Of a stretch of DNA of 64,000 nucleotides, positions 34,470 to 44,905 are shown in pieces. Each line of letters starts with the position of its first letter. Position 1 is the stretch's first letter. The DNA comes from Conus ventricosus (taxonomy: Eukaryota > Mollusca > Gastropoda > Neogastropoda > Conidae): assembly GCA_018398815.1 (NCBI GenBank), contig CM031601.1:30073204-30137203 (forward strand), written 5' to 3'. The position numbers and the translations under genes were made by a program. The notes under the pieces are model-generated. The model saw only the letters and a list, made by a program, of their open reading frames with translations. It ran no database searches and was not told where the DNA came from.

Positions 34470-34926
34470 TTTTGACATAGGACATATCCATTAACGATTG
34501 GTTGTGGTCTCATTTGTACGTTCAACATACTTCTTCAAATGTTCACATGAAATACCTTTCAGTGTTTGCCATTTTTATCTTATAATTAACTGCAGAAAGT
34601 TTTTCGACCACCTGAAAAGGACCCTTCCACATAACACGAAACTTGTTATGTTCATCAGTGAGTAGTACAAGGACTTTTCCCCCACACTGAAGGAACGTGC
34701 CTTTGCTTTTCTCTCTGCAAAGACCTTGGATACATCTTTTTTTCTATCAGCTGACTGTTTGTCCATTGGTATGTCAGTGACAGTCTGTTTTGCAGTAGAA
34801 AGTATTGTCGTCAGCGTCTTGTCTTTTCCCCGCATTTCTTTTAGATCATCTGGGGTAATCTGGAGTTCATCCCTTTTGAGACCCTTTTTGCGGCTTTTTT
34901 TCCTTTCCCTGCTCTATGATTGTTGA
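34470..34926 (-). pseudogene. Element B integrase remnant, catalytic core deleted
   Basis: From 34926 the frame reads a Lys-rich segment, KKGLKRDELQITPDDLKEM, the kind of leader that precedes the zinc-binding domain. It passes directly into the region that normally follows the catalytic core (KKDVSKVFAERKAKARSFSV, then, after frame changes, GEKVL-, WKGPF- and VEKL-type strings and an 'HVN' near 34520). The DDE core of roughly 150-200 residues is missing, so an internal deletion is inferred. Position upstream of RT defines the Gmr1-type order. Confidence 0.7.
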
Positions 34927-35250
34927 TTGGTACTCACAAGACAAGGAATGAACGATCCCCCAGCACCACCCTGTACTGTGGCGACACCTGGCAAATTGCC
35001 AAGATCAAGTCGCAGACTGGGGTTATCGATAACACAGGCGGTAAGAAATCCCGGGTAGTACGGGTGTATTTGACCGAAATTTTCGCCAGCGGAACGTTTC
35101 AATTTTTGCCTCCAAACGACCCTTTCACTTTTGGACGGGTTGGGGATACTGGTTTTGAAGCACGAAAGATTTTCTTACACCAGCAGTGGTGCACCCGTGT
35201 CTCTCAAAAAAACCCAAGCCTGCAATCCGTTGATGGCTCCGTTTTCTAAC
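34927..35250 (-). pseudogene. Element B aspartic protease remnant
   Basis: The active-site string RDTGA is read around 35190-35200 on the minus strand. Downstream, IHPYYPGFLTACVIDNPSL and LGNLPGVATVQGGAGG (34960-35060) fit the tail of proteases in gypsy elements with a '...NPxxDLIIGNxPG' ending. Frame changes separate the two parts. Confidence 0.65.
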
Positions 35251-35309
35251 CCCGTCCATCAACCGATTGATGTGGTGCCAAAAAGGCCCTTTTTCACAGT
35301 CAGTGGAGA

Positions 35310-36300
35310 CTAATGCGGATTTTTATCATTTGGTTTGAAAGGGCAATTGTTTTTCAAATGGAACTTGCCATCAACAAAGAAAACATGCATTGTCTGATCG
35401 GCAGCTGACTGATTTTGTGAACTTCGGTTCTGTCCACGAAAATGGCCCAAAAGGTCTGCCCCAGTGGTCGTTTTTCCACGACCTCGGAACGTTTGCTGAG
35501 GGGGCAACGGGTTTTTCGGCGGTTTAGTTACTGGTACTGACGAAAGTCACTCGAACGCGGAAAGATCCTGTCGTTCCTAGGATAGGTATATCCTTGAGGA
35601 CTCAGAAATGCCCACGATTTTCCTTTCCTGTAATTTCCCCGTCCCGATGGGATTGTACTGCGCATGAGACTCAAAGATGGAAAAATTCTCCTTTCCTAGC
35701 CACGCCTTATCTGGGTGAGCGATACAATACTGATCAGCCATCTGACACATTTCCTCAACGCTTTAAATTGCCTTTCTTTAAAAGGAAAGTGGCCAGTCTT
35801 TGCTCACGCTCTGGAAAAGTTGTTCTCTAAGAAGGAGATCTCGCAGTGATTGAAAAGTTTTGTTCGTTTTTGATAAATTGATCCATCATCTAAACAATGA
35901 CTCATACGGATTTAAAAAAGACGGAAACGATTCTCCTTTGTCAGGGCCCACAGAATGGAAACGTTCGCGAAACGATCGGCAGAAACATTGAAATTTCTTG
36001 AGGAGTTCTTCTTCAATTGATCCCAAGTTAAATTTGTTTCAACGCGAGGGTGTGGTACAGTGCCAAAAGGGTATCCTTAAACAACGACGCAATATACAAT
36101 GCCCACTTTTCCTTTGGCCAACCACAAGACGTTGCGTGACTTTCAAATCGGAAAAGAAAACTATCGATGTCATCGTTTTTTCTCGAAAGGCGGTAACTTT
36201 GGAATTTTATGCTGATTTTGATTGAGGCGCGCTTGCGGAACCGACTGGTGGGCTGGTGGAGGTTCTCTCGATGCCTGTAATCTTTTAATTTTAGCATCGG
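35310..36300 (-). pseudogene. Element B gag
   Basis: MLKLKDYRHRENLHQPTSRF at 36297 begins a capsid-like domain with DDIDSFLFRFESHATSCGWP and WALYIASLFKDTLLALYHTL, a well-known gypsy Gag pattern. The C-terminal zinc knuckle is seen near 35340-35390 (GKFHLKNNC, with its first Cys pair in a neighbouring frame). Several frame changes occur between. Confidence 0.75.
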
Positions 36301-36789
36301 TCTCTATTTCTAACTGCCTGGAACTTAATTGACGTTCTTTATCTTCAGATTCATCAGTATTCTTTTTTCTTCAATTTCAGATTCCCTCTGTAGTTTTCTT
36401 TTCTTCTCTCTCTCTTGCCTATCTGCCCCTATCTATGCATTGTTGCACATAGTTGGTAAGTTTTTCTCCATCAAAACCAAGCGTTCCGCTTGTTGAAAAA
36501 TTTTCTATCAAAATCATCCCTAATGAACCGTCAACAGATATAAAACAAAAACAATTTTCTAAGTATGAATAAATTTAAAGGCGATATATGGATGATGTTA
36601 TATGTTTCACAAAAACGTAATTTAATATATACAAATAAGAATTCAATTTCCGGTTGTAAACAGAAAAAGCTTTACTAAAACGGATAGCTATGAAACCCAA
36701 GGAATGTATTTTTCCAAAAGTATTTTGCTTTCGAAAACAGGTATCAATTTGGAATTTTTTTTTAAATTGAAGTTAAATGCTAATCTTGT

Positions 36790-36820
<31 letters not shown>

Positions 36821-37993
36821 CCCTAAGAAAGGAAAAACACAATAGTAAGTTTTCTGGAATAAATTCTTTAAAAAGTTTAAGTTCTTAATGTTTCTTGTTG
36901 TCAGTCTTTCTTACTTAATTTCAAATGAACTTACAAAACAAATGTATCGCCTTATTCGATAAATGAATATAATTTACAAACAAATGGATCACAAAAAATT
37001 TAAAAAAGAGGGGAAGGAAACACAAACTAGCGGAAATCCTCCCTAAAGATGAAAATTTGAAAAGAAAAACTAGATAGGAGTTATTGAAGAGAAGGTTTAG
37101 AGGTTTTGAAAAGGGGGTGAAAAGGAAATGAAAGGATATACAGGATCGGAACAGTGAGAAGAATCAAGAACAGCAAAAGAAGCCCTCAGACGCACCCTAG
37201 TGGTCACTGTCTCCCGTGAAACTGGAGACGGGAGAAAAACAAATCATGCACAATATACACAACACTCCAGTAATAATAAAAAATGATAAAACAGTCAATC
37301 AATAAATGCACATTCCCCCAAACACCAAGAAAATATCACACCACCAAAAAAAAAACAATAAAAAAGTTTATTAGGAGTTTTCCCTGCACTTGTAAACCCT
37401 CTGTCCTGTTGAAGGAGACAATTTGGTTCAAACAGGGAAAAGGGGACTACTTGAAATGAAACGATAGGACAGAGAAAGAAAAAACAACCAAAAAAAACCT
37501 AATAAGGGCGATCACGGCTGCTCCCACTCTTTAAAACAAACCCGCTCAATGTAGCGAAAAGCGGTGGGGTCACCGATGGGGGAAAAAGGACAAAAATAGG
37601 GAATCCGGCTGCTCCCACTCTTGAACTAGTCGCTCAAGGTAGCGAAAAGCGGTGGGGCTCCCGATTGGGGGGAAAAAAATTAGGAACAAACAAACAAAAA
37701 AACACTAGCAAAACTCAGAGTCAGAAAAAAGAGGAAATCCTCAAATCGCATGAAATAAATTCACTCACAGACACAAACAGAAAAGAAAACAAATGCAAAT
37801 ACCAATAAATTTAAATTAAAAAATGTCTTTTTTTTTTTTTCCCTCAAAACCCTTGAGGGTACAAATCAAAATCTTTTTTCTTCTATTGAAAATATTATCT
37901 TTCTTTTTTTCCGGCCCGAGGGCACAAATAGTAATCTTTCTTCTTTTTTTCCCCAGGGGAAACAAAACAAAGGCAGCTATGTCGGGGTCACAC
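36301..37993 (-). other. Element B 5' leader region, low-complexity
   Basis: Between gag and the 5' LTR the sequence is AT-rich with a 29-base poly-G run (36790-36818). It holds two copies of a 'CGGCTGCTCCCACTCTT...AAAGCGGTGGGG' unit (37513-37571 and 37606-37656). No coding region is supported. A convincing primer-binding site next to the LTR was not found. Confidence 0.5.
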
Positions 37994-38987
37994 TGTCACA
38001 CTGTCATTTTGCACACACGCATTCATGACAGCATTTACGCAATCTTTCCAATCAACCAAAAGGCGCAAATACCGAAAGTTTTTCTTCTCCCCTCTCCTTG
38101 GGGAAAAACAGTGTACTAAAACACATCAAAAAAATTTTTAAACAGATTTTTTTACATGTATCTCTCTTTTCCTTTTCTCCGAGGGGAGAAACTAATTCAT
38201 TCAAGGTTCTATAAAGTCATGGCCTTCACATCACATTAGCCCAAGATCCGACCAGGGAATAAATAATTCTTGCAATCATTGATGGGCCCTGCCTGCATCA
38301 GTTTTTTGACTGCCCCCATACTGTCATGATTCCCTGTCTCTCACAGAAATCGTGTCGCCCTCTTGAATTCTCCCGTCACTGGAGATATGATGAGTTCCGA
38401 CTCCTCTCCTTGGAGTCTTTATTTGCTGGGGCTGAACTACCGGTGTGTTCCCACACCATGGCCATCTTTAACCACCTCACGGGGTGAAGAGTGAAAGGTG
38501 AAGGGTGAAGGGCTGAAACACGAATAAGGTTCGTGTAAGTAACCTGCTTCCCAGGTCAGCATATTCTTTCTTTCTCTTTTCTTTAGGTTTTCCCTGTAGT
38601 TTCCCCAGCTATCTATGGCTCACCTGGTAATGACTGGTCAGCAGTGAGGACCAGCGTCCTGACAGGTTCGAGTCTCTAGGCCATCTGCTGGGCTAAAACT
38701 GATTCTTTCCTCCCTCCTCCAAGTGAGTGCATACTCAGTGTTCAAAACACATGACCCGAGCACCTTACCAGCCCTTATTAAACTATCTCTCAGTGGTCAC
38801 TTTCATCCAATGACCACTGTTGTTTAATCAATGCGTAAATCTCACAATTTTTGGGGACGCCTGCTACGCTAGTCAAGCCACATGAATATTCTTCCTTTTT
38901 AGTTGTGGCATGGGGAAATGATTCATATCACTAAACTACATGTGATGGAGCGTCACATGCCTTGATGTGAGGCTACGTCACATGACA
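37994..38987 (-). repeat. Element B 5' LTR
   Basis: Matches 30415-31418 with scattered substitutions and homopolymer-length differences. Its outer boundary is followed by CACAG, the target-site duplication. Confidence 0.9.
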
Positions 38988-39268
38988 CACAGCCTTCCAG
39001 AAACCACCTTGAATGCCATTCGTACAAGGGCAGTCAATGGGTTAAGTGAATGAAATGCAGCTGTGTGGCTCCTTGAAATCCTTTCATGCTCTTCAACTTT
39101 GGGCTGGAGCCAATTAGGGCTGAAAAAAAAACGTGTGTCACATAGGACTCAAACCTACAACCTCTCAGCTGCCAACCTGTAATGCAAATCTCTGCTCCAG
39201 CAGCTGGTTTGACAAGTCTTTTTCAGATGTCACTGCTGCTGCTCTAAGCAACAGCCAGTTCCCTTGAC

Positions 39269-39270
<2 letters not shown>

Positions 39271-39310
<40 letters not shown>
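39271..39310. repeat. (GT)n microsatellite
   Basis: Uninterrupted GT dinucleotides between element B and the SINE. Confidence 0.95.
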
Positions 39311-39311
<1 letters not shown>

Positions 39312-39380
39312 TATTACCAAAAGGCTTTAGATGGAATGTTTTAGATATATGTGTTTCATATATATGTGTGAGTTTGTCAG

Positions 39381-39640
39381 AGGGGCTTGTAATTGAATGG
39401 TTAAAACCTGTGCCTGTAAAGTTGACAGTTGTGAGTTTGAACCCCTGTTGGGGTGGGATTTTTGCAGTGTGAAAATCATTTTCTTCACCCAGCAGTAAAT
39501 GGGTACCTGTTTCAAGTCAGCAAAGGTTTTAGGCAGCAGACGAAGAGGGATGGGCTTTGCCTTCTAACATACCAGGCCCCAGACACTGTGAACCTCTGAC
39601 AGTTCACTGACCCTATAACCATTAGGCTGTGGTTTAACAT
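39381..39640 (+). mobile_element. tRNA-derived SINE
   Basis: The head (39381-39455) has tRNA-like internal promoter boxes: an A-box-like 'TTGTAATTGAATGG' and a B-box-like 'GAGTTTGAACCCC'. The body contains 'CACCCAGCAGTAAATGGGTACCTG'-type sequence (39488-39511), a motif shared by several invertebrate SINE families, and ends near 'GACCCTATAACC'. It lies about 100 bp upstream of a host splice acceptor. Confidence 0.65.
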
Positions 39641-39743
39641 TTTAGCCTTTACATAACAGTGTTAGTGATTAGTTTGTTAAAATGCATTAAATACAGATTC
39701 TGAATTCATGTCTTGATCCTGCTCTTCCCTTTTTTCCATACAG

Positions 39744-39942
39744 AACACCCATACCAGTTGGTTGTGGTGTGCACAGCAGAAAACGAGTTCAATTCTGGCC
39801 TGACAGCATCTTTGGAAAGGTACATCCGACCCGCTCCTGTGACTGCGGCAGACCCAGACACCATGGCCAGTTACTTCCGCAGCAAGTTCACAGTATCCGA
39901 TGACCTTGAGCCTTTGTCGGCTGCACGTGTAGAGCCAGACAG
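39744..39942 (+). CDS. RNF213-like E3 ubiquitin ligase, exon 1 of 5 visible
   Basis: A pyrimidine-rich tract ending CATACAG precedes the exon and AG|GTCAGG follows it. The frame reads HPYQLVVVCTAENEFNSGLT then SLERYIRPAPV and a Ser/Asp-rich end, broken only by the splice sites. The fit to the region just before the P-loop-like motif of RNF213/mysterin is from memory and rests mainly on the following exons. It ends with two bases of a codon, completed by the first base of the exon at 51188. RNF213 is a giant AAA+ ATPase and E3 ligase acting in the cytosol in antimicrobial and lipid-droplet pathways. Confidence 0.6.
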
Positions 39943-40026
39943 GTCAGGGGTTTGTTTTTTCATGATCCATGCTCTGTTTTCATTGCTGCCTGTGTCTGTT
40001 CTGCTTCTTTATGTACTGTCTAGGAG

Positions 40027-41220
40027 ATGGCCTCCCTGGCCAGACAGGAGGACATTCACCTCCTGGTGTACCTGGACGACTGGCTTGTCCTGGCGCCCTC
40101 CACGCCCAATGCCTATCCCACACCAGCCACCTCCTCAGCCTGTGTTCCACGCTGGGGTTTGTCACCAACCCCAGCAAATGCGAACTCAACCCCAGTCATT
40201 GCCTCTCCTTTCTGGGTATGAGTTTCAACACTATCTCCATGATAATCTCCCCGACCCCAGAGAGGACCTCATCTCCTGCCTTCGCCAATCCACCCACACC
40301 TCGGCCAGAACCCTGACCTCCCTCCTGGGTATGATGGAGACCCTCTCGTCCCTCATTCCCCTAGGTCGGGTCCCCAAGCACCAACTCCAGAGGGAGTTCC
40401 GTCGGCGTTGGTCCCAGACCTCCGACCAATGGGACCAGACCATTCCCCTCAGACCTTGGTTCCTGTAGGCCACGGAGGAGTGGCTCAACCCGCTACTCTC
40501 ACCCGGGGGTTCCCATCTCCCTCCCATCCCAGTCCCTCCAACTCTTCACCGACGCCTCCAACTCGGGCTGGGGCGCCCACTTGGAGAACAGTCACGCCTC
40601 AGGAGTGTGGGACGCACAGACTGCACGCCTCCACGTCAGCGTCTTGGAATTGGAAGTGGTCAGACTGGCCCTCCTCCGCTTTCAGTCCCAAGTCGAGCAC
40701 CGATGTGTTCTCCTCCTCACAGACAACACGTCGGTAGCTTGCTATATCAACAGGGGGGGTGGGGGGGGGGGGGGGGGACTCACTCCATCAGCCTCTCCCT
40801 CCGGACAGAGGCTCTCCTGCGTTGGTGTCTGGCACATAGATTCACGCTCTGAGCAAGACACATAGTGGGCACACGCAATGTCCTGGCAGACTCCCTCAGC
40901 CGGTCCAAATCTCTCATACACACAGAATGGACGCTCAATATGCTAACCCTAGCGTTGGTATGGGAACATTGGTTCAGGCCGATGGTCGACCTTTTTGCCA
41001 CCTGGTTCAGTCATCGTCTGCCAGTCTATGACTCTCCCGTGCCGATCCCAGGCACATGCAGTCGATGCCCTGTCCCTGCCCTGGTCGGGTTTCATAGCCT
41101 ACACCTTTCCCCCCTTCCCGATCCTCCACAAAGTGATCAGGAAGGCGAGACTGGAGAGACCCAGGCTGATCCTGATAACCCATGGTGGCCGACCCAGTCC
41201 TGGTTTCCGGACCTAAAAGC
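40027..41220 (+). pseudogene. DIRS-like RT/RNase H fragment
   Basis: The RT catalytic box is VYLDDWLVLAP (YLDD at 40069-40080), the form found in DIRS elements. RNase H is recognised from 'FTDASNSGWGAHL' (about 40538), VLLLTDNTSVACYINR (40707-40754), and NVLADSLSR at about 40877-40903. A further conserved part reads PMVDLFATWFSHRLP (40980 on). A poly-G run at 40756-40777 and several frame changes disrupt it. Confidence 0.85.
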
Positions 41221-41539
41221 CCTCTCCCATGTTCCCCCTCTGCAGTTAACTCCCAGGGTGGGACATGCTCAGGCAACCCCGCTCCGGACGCCCTCACTCC
41301 AACCCCCAGATGCTCTGCCTCCACGCCTGGCTGCTGTATCCACCGGGGTGCGAGCATCTGCCCTGGTGCCCCACTAGGACAGAGCCCGGTCCGTCCTAGA
41401 CGTTCTCGCGGGGGCAGGGGCCTCGCAGGACCTGCGAGATTTAGCCTCGGCCTCGTGCAGAGCCAGCATGGAGCCCCTCTATGATTACCCTGGGAGAGAT
41501 GGGTCACCTGATGCTCTGACAACTCTAATATCCAGATAG

Positions 41540-42370
41540 GCAACTTCTTATCTCACTTTAGCCTTGGCACGTAGGCTATCTGCTAGCTCCATCCAGGGCT
41601 ACAGATCAGCCATCTGCACCACTATCTGCCAACTAGGCGGACCATCTTTTGAGAATGACTTCCTCCTTAGAGAAATCTCCAGAGGGGTGGCCCTATGGGA
41701 GGCCCAGTCCCCAGGCGTGTACCCTTTGGGACCTCTTTATTGTTCTTGACGCTCTCAGAAAACCACCTTTTGAGCCTATTGCCACCATCCCCTTTGACCT
41801 CCTTTCTATGAGACCACTCTTTCTCCTTGCCCTGGCTTCGGCCAGAAGGCGAAGCGAGATCCATGCCCTCAGCGGAGACCCCAGAGACATTGCCTTCCAC
41901 AGGGTCAGCTCAGTCTCCCTGAAGTTCCTCCCTGAATTCTTAGCTAAAAATCAGGATCCGGGCTCTTCCTCTCCCTCCATCGTCATCCGCTCACTCGTGG
42001 ATATCCTCAGCAGTCAAGAAAAAGGGGGGGACATGGACCTGTGCCCATCTAGGTGCCTTAGATACTACTGGGAACGCTCGCGCCCCCAGGTGCGCATCCA
42101 GAGACGCCTCCTCATCTCCATTAACCCCAACAATTTTAAGGACATCTCGGCGGGCACCATCTCCAGATGGCTGTCCAGGACTGTCAGATCTGCCTACGCC
42201 CAGGCGTACAAGGATCTCCGGCCATATCCCCCGGGCTCATGAGGTCAGAGCGCTGGCCACCTCTGCGGCGTTCCAGCACTTGGTCCCTGTGCGCCATCTA
42301 TTGGAGGCAGCGTTCTGGCGTTCGGAAAGCCCTTCATAAACTTCTACTTGAGGGACATCCGAATAACCCA
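41540..42370 (+). pseudogene. DIRS-like tyrosine recombinase
   Basis: The N-terminal SAM-like part reads RRLSASSIQGYRSAIC (41567 on). The catalytic part has the first Arg in LALASARRRSEIHALSG (41844-41852), then, after a frame change, HEVR (42238-42249; the H-x-x-R box) and the nucleophile Tyr in FYLRD (42342-42356). All three boxes of the family are visible but lie in different frames, so the copy is inactive as read. Confidence 0.85.
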
Positions 42371-42521
42371 GGCTGATGGTTCAAAAGGGATCTCTTTTGT
42401 GGCGGCTAATGCAGCTATTTCTGTTCCGCCATCTAACCCAAGAACCATTAGGGCACTGCCCTCCTCCAATTCCTTTAAATTCTGCTATGGTCTGACATCG
42501 TAAAGTATATGATGCCAAAAT

Positions 42522-42826
42522 GGGGAGTTTTTCTTATACTCCTGTTTGGCTAGTATACTTACCATGTCAGACCCTAATGCCCGCCCTCCTATTCTCTAGC
42601 GCCAAGGTTCTCGGGGTTACCTTGGTGCGGGCCTCAGAATGAGGAACAGGAAGCGCACCTCGGCTTTCTGCGCATGGTGGAAGTAGGGTGTGCGTCACGT
42701 GACTGTCTTATGACTGCATTAGCCACAAAAATCTTCAGCCTGGCAGAGCTGACTAACTGCCGTTAAATGCTATGGTCTGACATGGTAAGTATACTAGCCA
42801 AACAGGGAGTATAAGAAAAACTCCCC
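42522..42826. repeat. Inverted repeat arms at the DIRS tail
   Basis: Arm 1 (42522-42573) and arm 2 (42774-42826) are complementary over about 52 bp with a one-base indel, separated by about 200 bp. 'TGCTATGGTCTGACAT' also occurs in direct orientation at 42483 and 42769, as expected of the complex terminal repeats of DIRS elements. Confidence 0.85.
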
Positions 42827-43734
42827 ATACTTGTATTCATGGGAATTCTCCAACTGAAATAAGACATGACCACACTGTAGCCCGTATCCTACTTGACATG
42901 GACACACGCCCACTAATAAAGACACAAATGAATGTTTTGATGGGAGTTAAATTATCCTCCTTTTGGACTCCCACTTTAATCTAACTCTTCTCCAATGACT
43001 GAGTCATCACTTTTTTTTAAAGCAGACAGCACAAAGCAGTTTTCTGGATCTTTCCCATGTTAAGGATAGAGGGGAGAGACTAGAGCAACTAGAACCAGAC
43101 AAAGCCAGTGGAGTCCTTACCACACCCTTGTTTTTCCTGGTGTGATGTGATCTTGACAGCCACCACCATCCACCTTTTCACCTCCTTACCCCCCCCCTCT
43201 TTTCCTCCAACCCTTATTCCTTCATGTTACCAGGTAACGTCATTTTATGATGCCAAGCTTCACCCCCTCAGTCCACTCCTCTCACCCCTTCGCTTCCTCT
43301 GTAAGGCTGACTTCATGCTATGCTGACACGCTGATCAGCCTGAGTACTTCCTGGGCTATGCACACAATTCAAAAGAAGCCATCATTCCACCACCCCCTCC
43401 CTCCCACATGCTGTCTTGCTTTGTGGGTATAGCGTTGCCATGATAGTCCCTTCTTCCACTTATCAGTTTGTGAAATGAATCCTGTGAATTGTCAGATGTT
43501 TTGTTGTGTTTGTTTCTGTATGTGTCATGCATGTGGTTACAATGTGGCTTCATGTATCACAGGAGAGGCTTAAAACTGCTAAGATATAAGAGATTGTCAT
43601 GTTTGATCCAGAGGTATTATGCCACACTACATATTTTCAGAAGTCTCCATCCCCAAACCAGATGACTGAACTCCCCTTCCATAAGAATTTTCATGGGATG
43701 TCATGTTCCTCTGACCAGCTGTCAGTCAGTCAGC
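42827..43734. other. Intronic sequence, nothing recognised
   Basis: No gene, RNA or repeat family is recognised. It is presumed to be part of the long intron of the RNF213-like gene. Confidence 0.5.
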
Positions 43735-44113
43735 CATCAGAAACATGATGGCGTGCCCCACCAATTCACCAACCCGCCAAAGGCCAAAACATCAGAAATG
43801 CATTGGCATGCCTCACCAATTCACTGATCCACCACAGGCCAAAACATCAGAAACATGATGGCATGCCTCACCAATTCACTGATCCACCATAGGCCAAAAC
43901 ATCAGAAACATGATGGCATGCCCCACCAATTCACTGATCCACCATAGGCCAAAACATCAGAAACATGATGGCATGCGCCACCAATTCACTGATCCACCAT
44001 TGGCCAAAACATCAGAAACATGATGGCATGCGCCACCAATTCACTGATCCACCATAGGCCAAAACATCAGAAACATGATGGCATGCGCCACCAATTCACT
44101 GATCCACCATTGG
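43735..44113. repeat. 55-bp minisatellite, about 7 copies
   Basis: The unit carries 'AAAACATCAGAAACATGATG' and 'CACCAATTCACTGATCCACC'. Starts at 43786, 43841 and 43896 give an exact 55-bp period. Internal copies are almost identical and the first is more diverged. Confidence 0.95.
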
Positions 44114-44289
44114 CTGAACACGGTCATCTTCACTGTGTAGACTCATATTGGTGTGTGGCAAAGAGTGGAATGGTCATCTCACTACTCTGAGATCCTGTGT
44201 CAGGTTTGACTGATTGTCCCAGAAGAGGTGGGTTGAATCTAGTTATAAAGTCTGGATACTATGCATTGTTCAGATTTATGCCTATATAA

Positions 44290-44905
44290 CAGAGCTTAAT
44301 CTAGAGCGCGGGATTGGTACAATCCCCGAAAATCTGTTCCTTTCCGCAGTTATCGAGTCTTAACGCAGGCAGACTCCCGCACATTTGCAGGACTGCCCGC
44401 CCTGTTCAATGATCGTTGCGGGCGCTCGTTTGTCAACTGCTTGAAAAACTGAAACTAGGACTGAGCAGGAGCGAAAAATTTCTTGATATTTCATTTGCTG
44501 TTTGTGTAAATCAACCAATCGGCGGCGTTCATCTCCTCCATCTCGATCACCGACGAGAAGTTGCAAGAGTTTGAGGTGCCATATTGGATATTTTCCAAAA
44601 TGAAGTGTGCACCCACTCTATTCGACTTCGACTTTCGTGGAGGAAAAGTGAAAAAAAAAAAAAGATTCTGTGCCATGCGAGGGTGGAGAAGATCATGAAG
44701 AAACCGCGACTACATCCAAACGCTCGGAGAAGCAGCCCGAAAAGAGTGCCAGTGCAAGGGAACACCGGTTTCAAGACGATTGGCTGAAGAAGTGGCCCTT
44801 GGTGGTGGGGGGGGGGGGGGGGGGGGGGCGGGACTGCCCCCCCCCTTTTTTTGATATGGGAGGGGGAATTGCCCCCCTTTTTCAAAAATCCTAGATTAAG
44901 CTCTG
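44290..44905. mobile_element. hAT-like MITE, copy 2
   Basis: Perfect 15-bp terminal inverted repeats CAGAGCTTAATCTAG (44290-44304; reversed at 44891-44905), flanked by TATAA on both sides. The body matches 31861-32457, including the poly-G/poly-C block. On the plus strand it keeps a short basic frame. Presence of two copies with different flanks in one window confirms a mobile unit. Confidence 0.8.

Larger units (their letters stand above)
30415..38987 (-). mobile_element. Element B: Ty3/gypsy LTR retrotransposon with Gmr1-type domain order, defective
   Basis: Two direct ~1-kb LTRs (37994-38987 upstream, 30415-31418 downstream) are bounded by the 5-bp duplication CACAG (30410-30414 and 38988-38992). 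LTR termini are TGTCA...TGACA. Minus-strand order is gag, protease, integrase (N- and C-terminal parts only), RT, RNase H. Integrase ahead of RT is the arrangement of Gmr1-like gypsy elements. The integrase catalytic core is absent, many frames are broken, and a hAT-like MITE has inserted between RNase H and the 3' LTR. Much of the interior is rich in lengthened homopolymers. It lies upstream of the first recognised RNF213-like exon. Confidence 0.9.
40020..42826 (+). mobile_element. DIRS-like retrotransposon, 5'-truncated
   Basis: Order on the plus strand is RT (YLDDWL box), RNase H, tyrosine recombinase and an inverted-repeat tail, which is diagnostic of DIRS-type elements. It begins abruptly inside RT at about 40020, so gag and the N-terminal RT are missing. 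The tail holds two complementary ~52-bp arms (42522-42573 and 42774-42826), a DIRS trait. It sits in the intron of the RNF213-like gene in the same orientation as the gene. Confidence 0.85.

Noticed and set aside
39120..39215. tRNA-like SINE head on the minus strand (B-box-like GGTTTGAGTCC)
   Set aside because: Only the B box is convincing; the A box and a SINE body could not be defined.
44158..44240. tRNA-like segment after the minisatellite
   Set aside because: A-box-like and B-box-like strings are present but weak, and no cloverleaf can be drawn.
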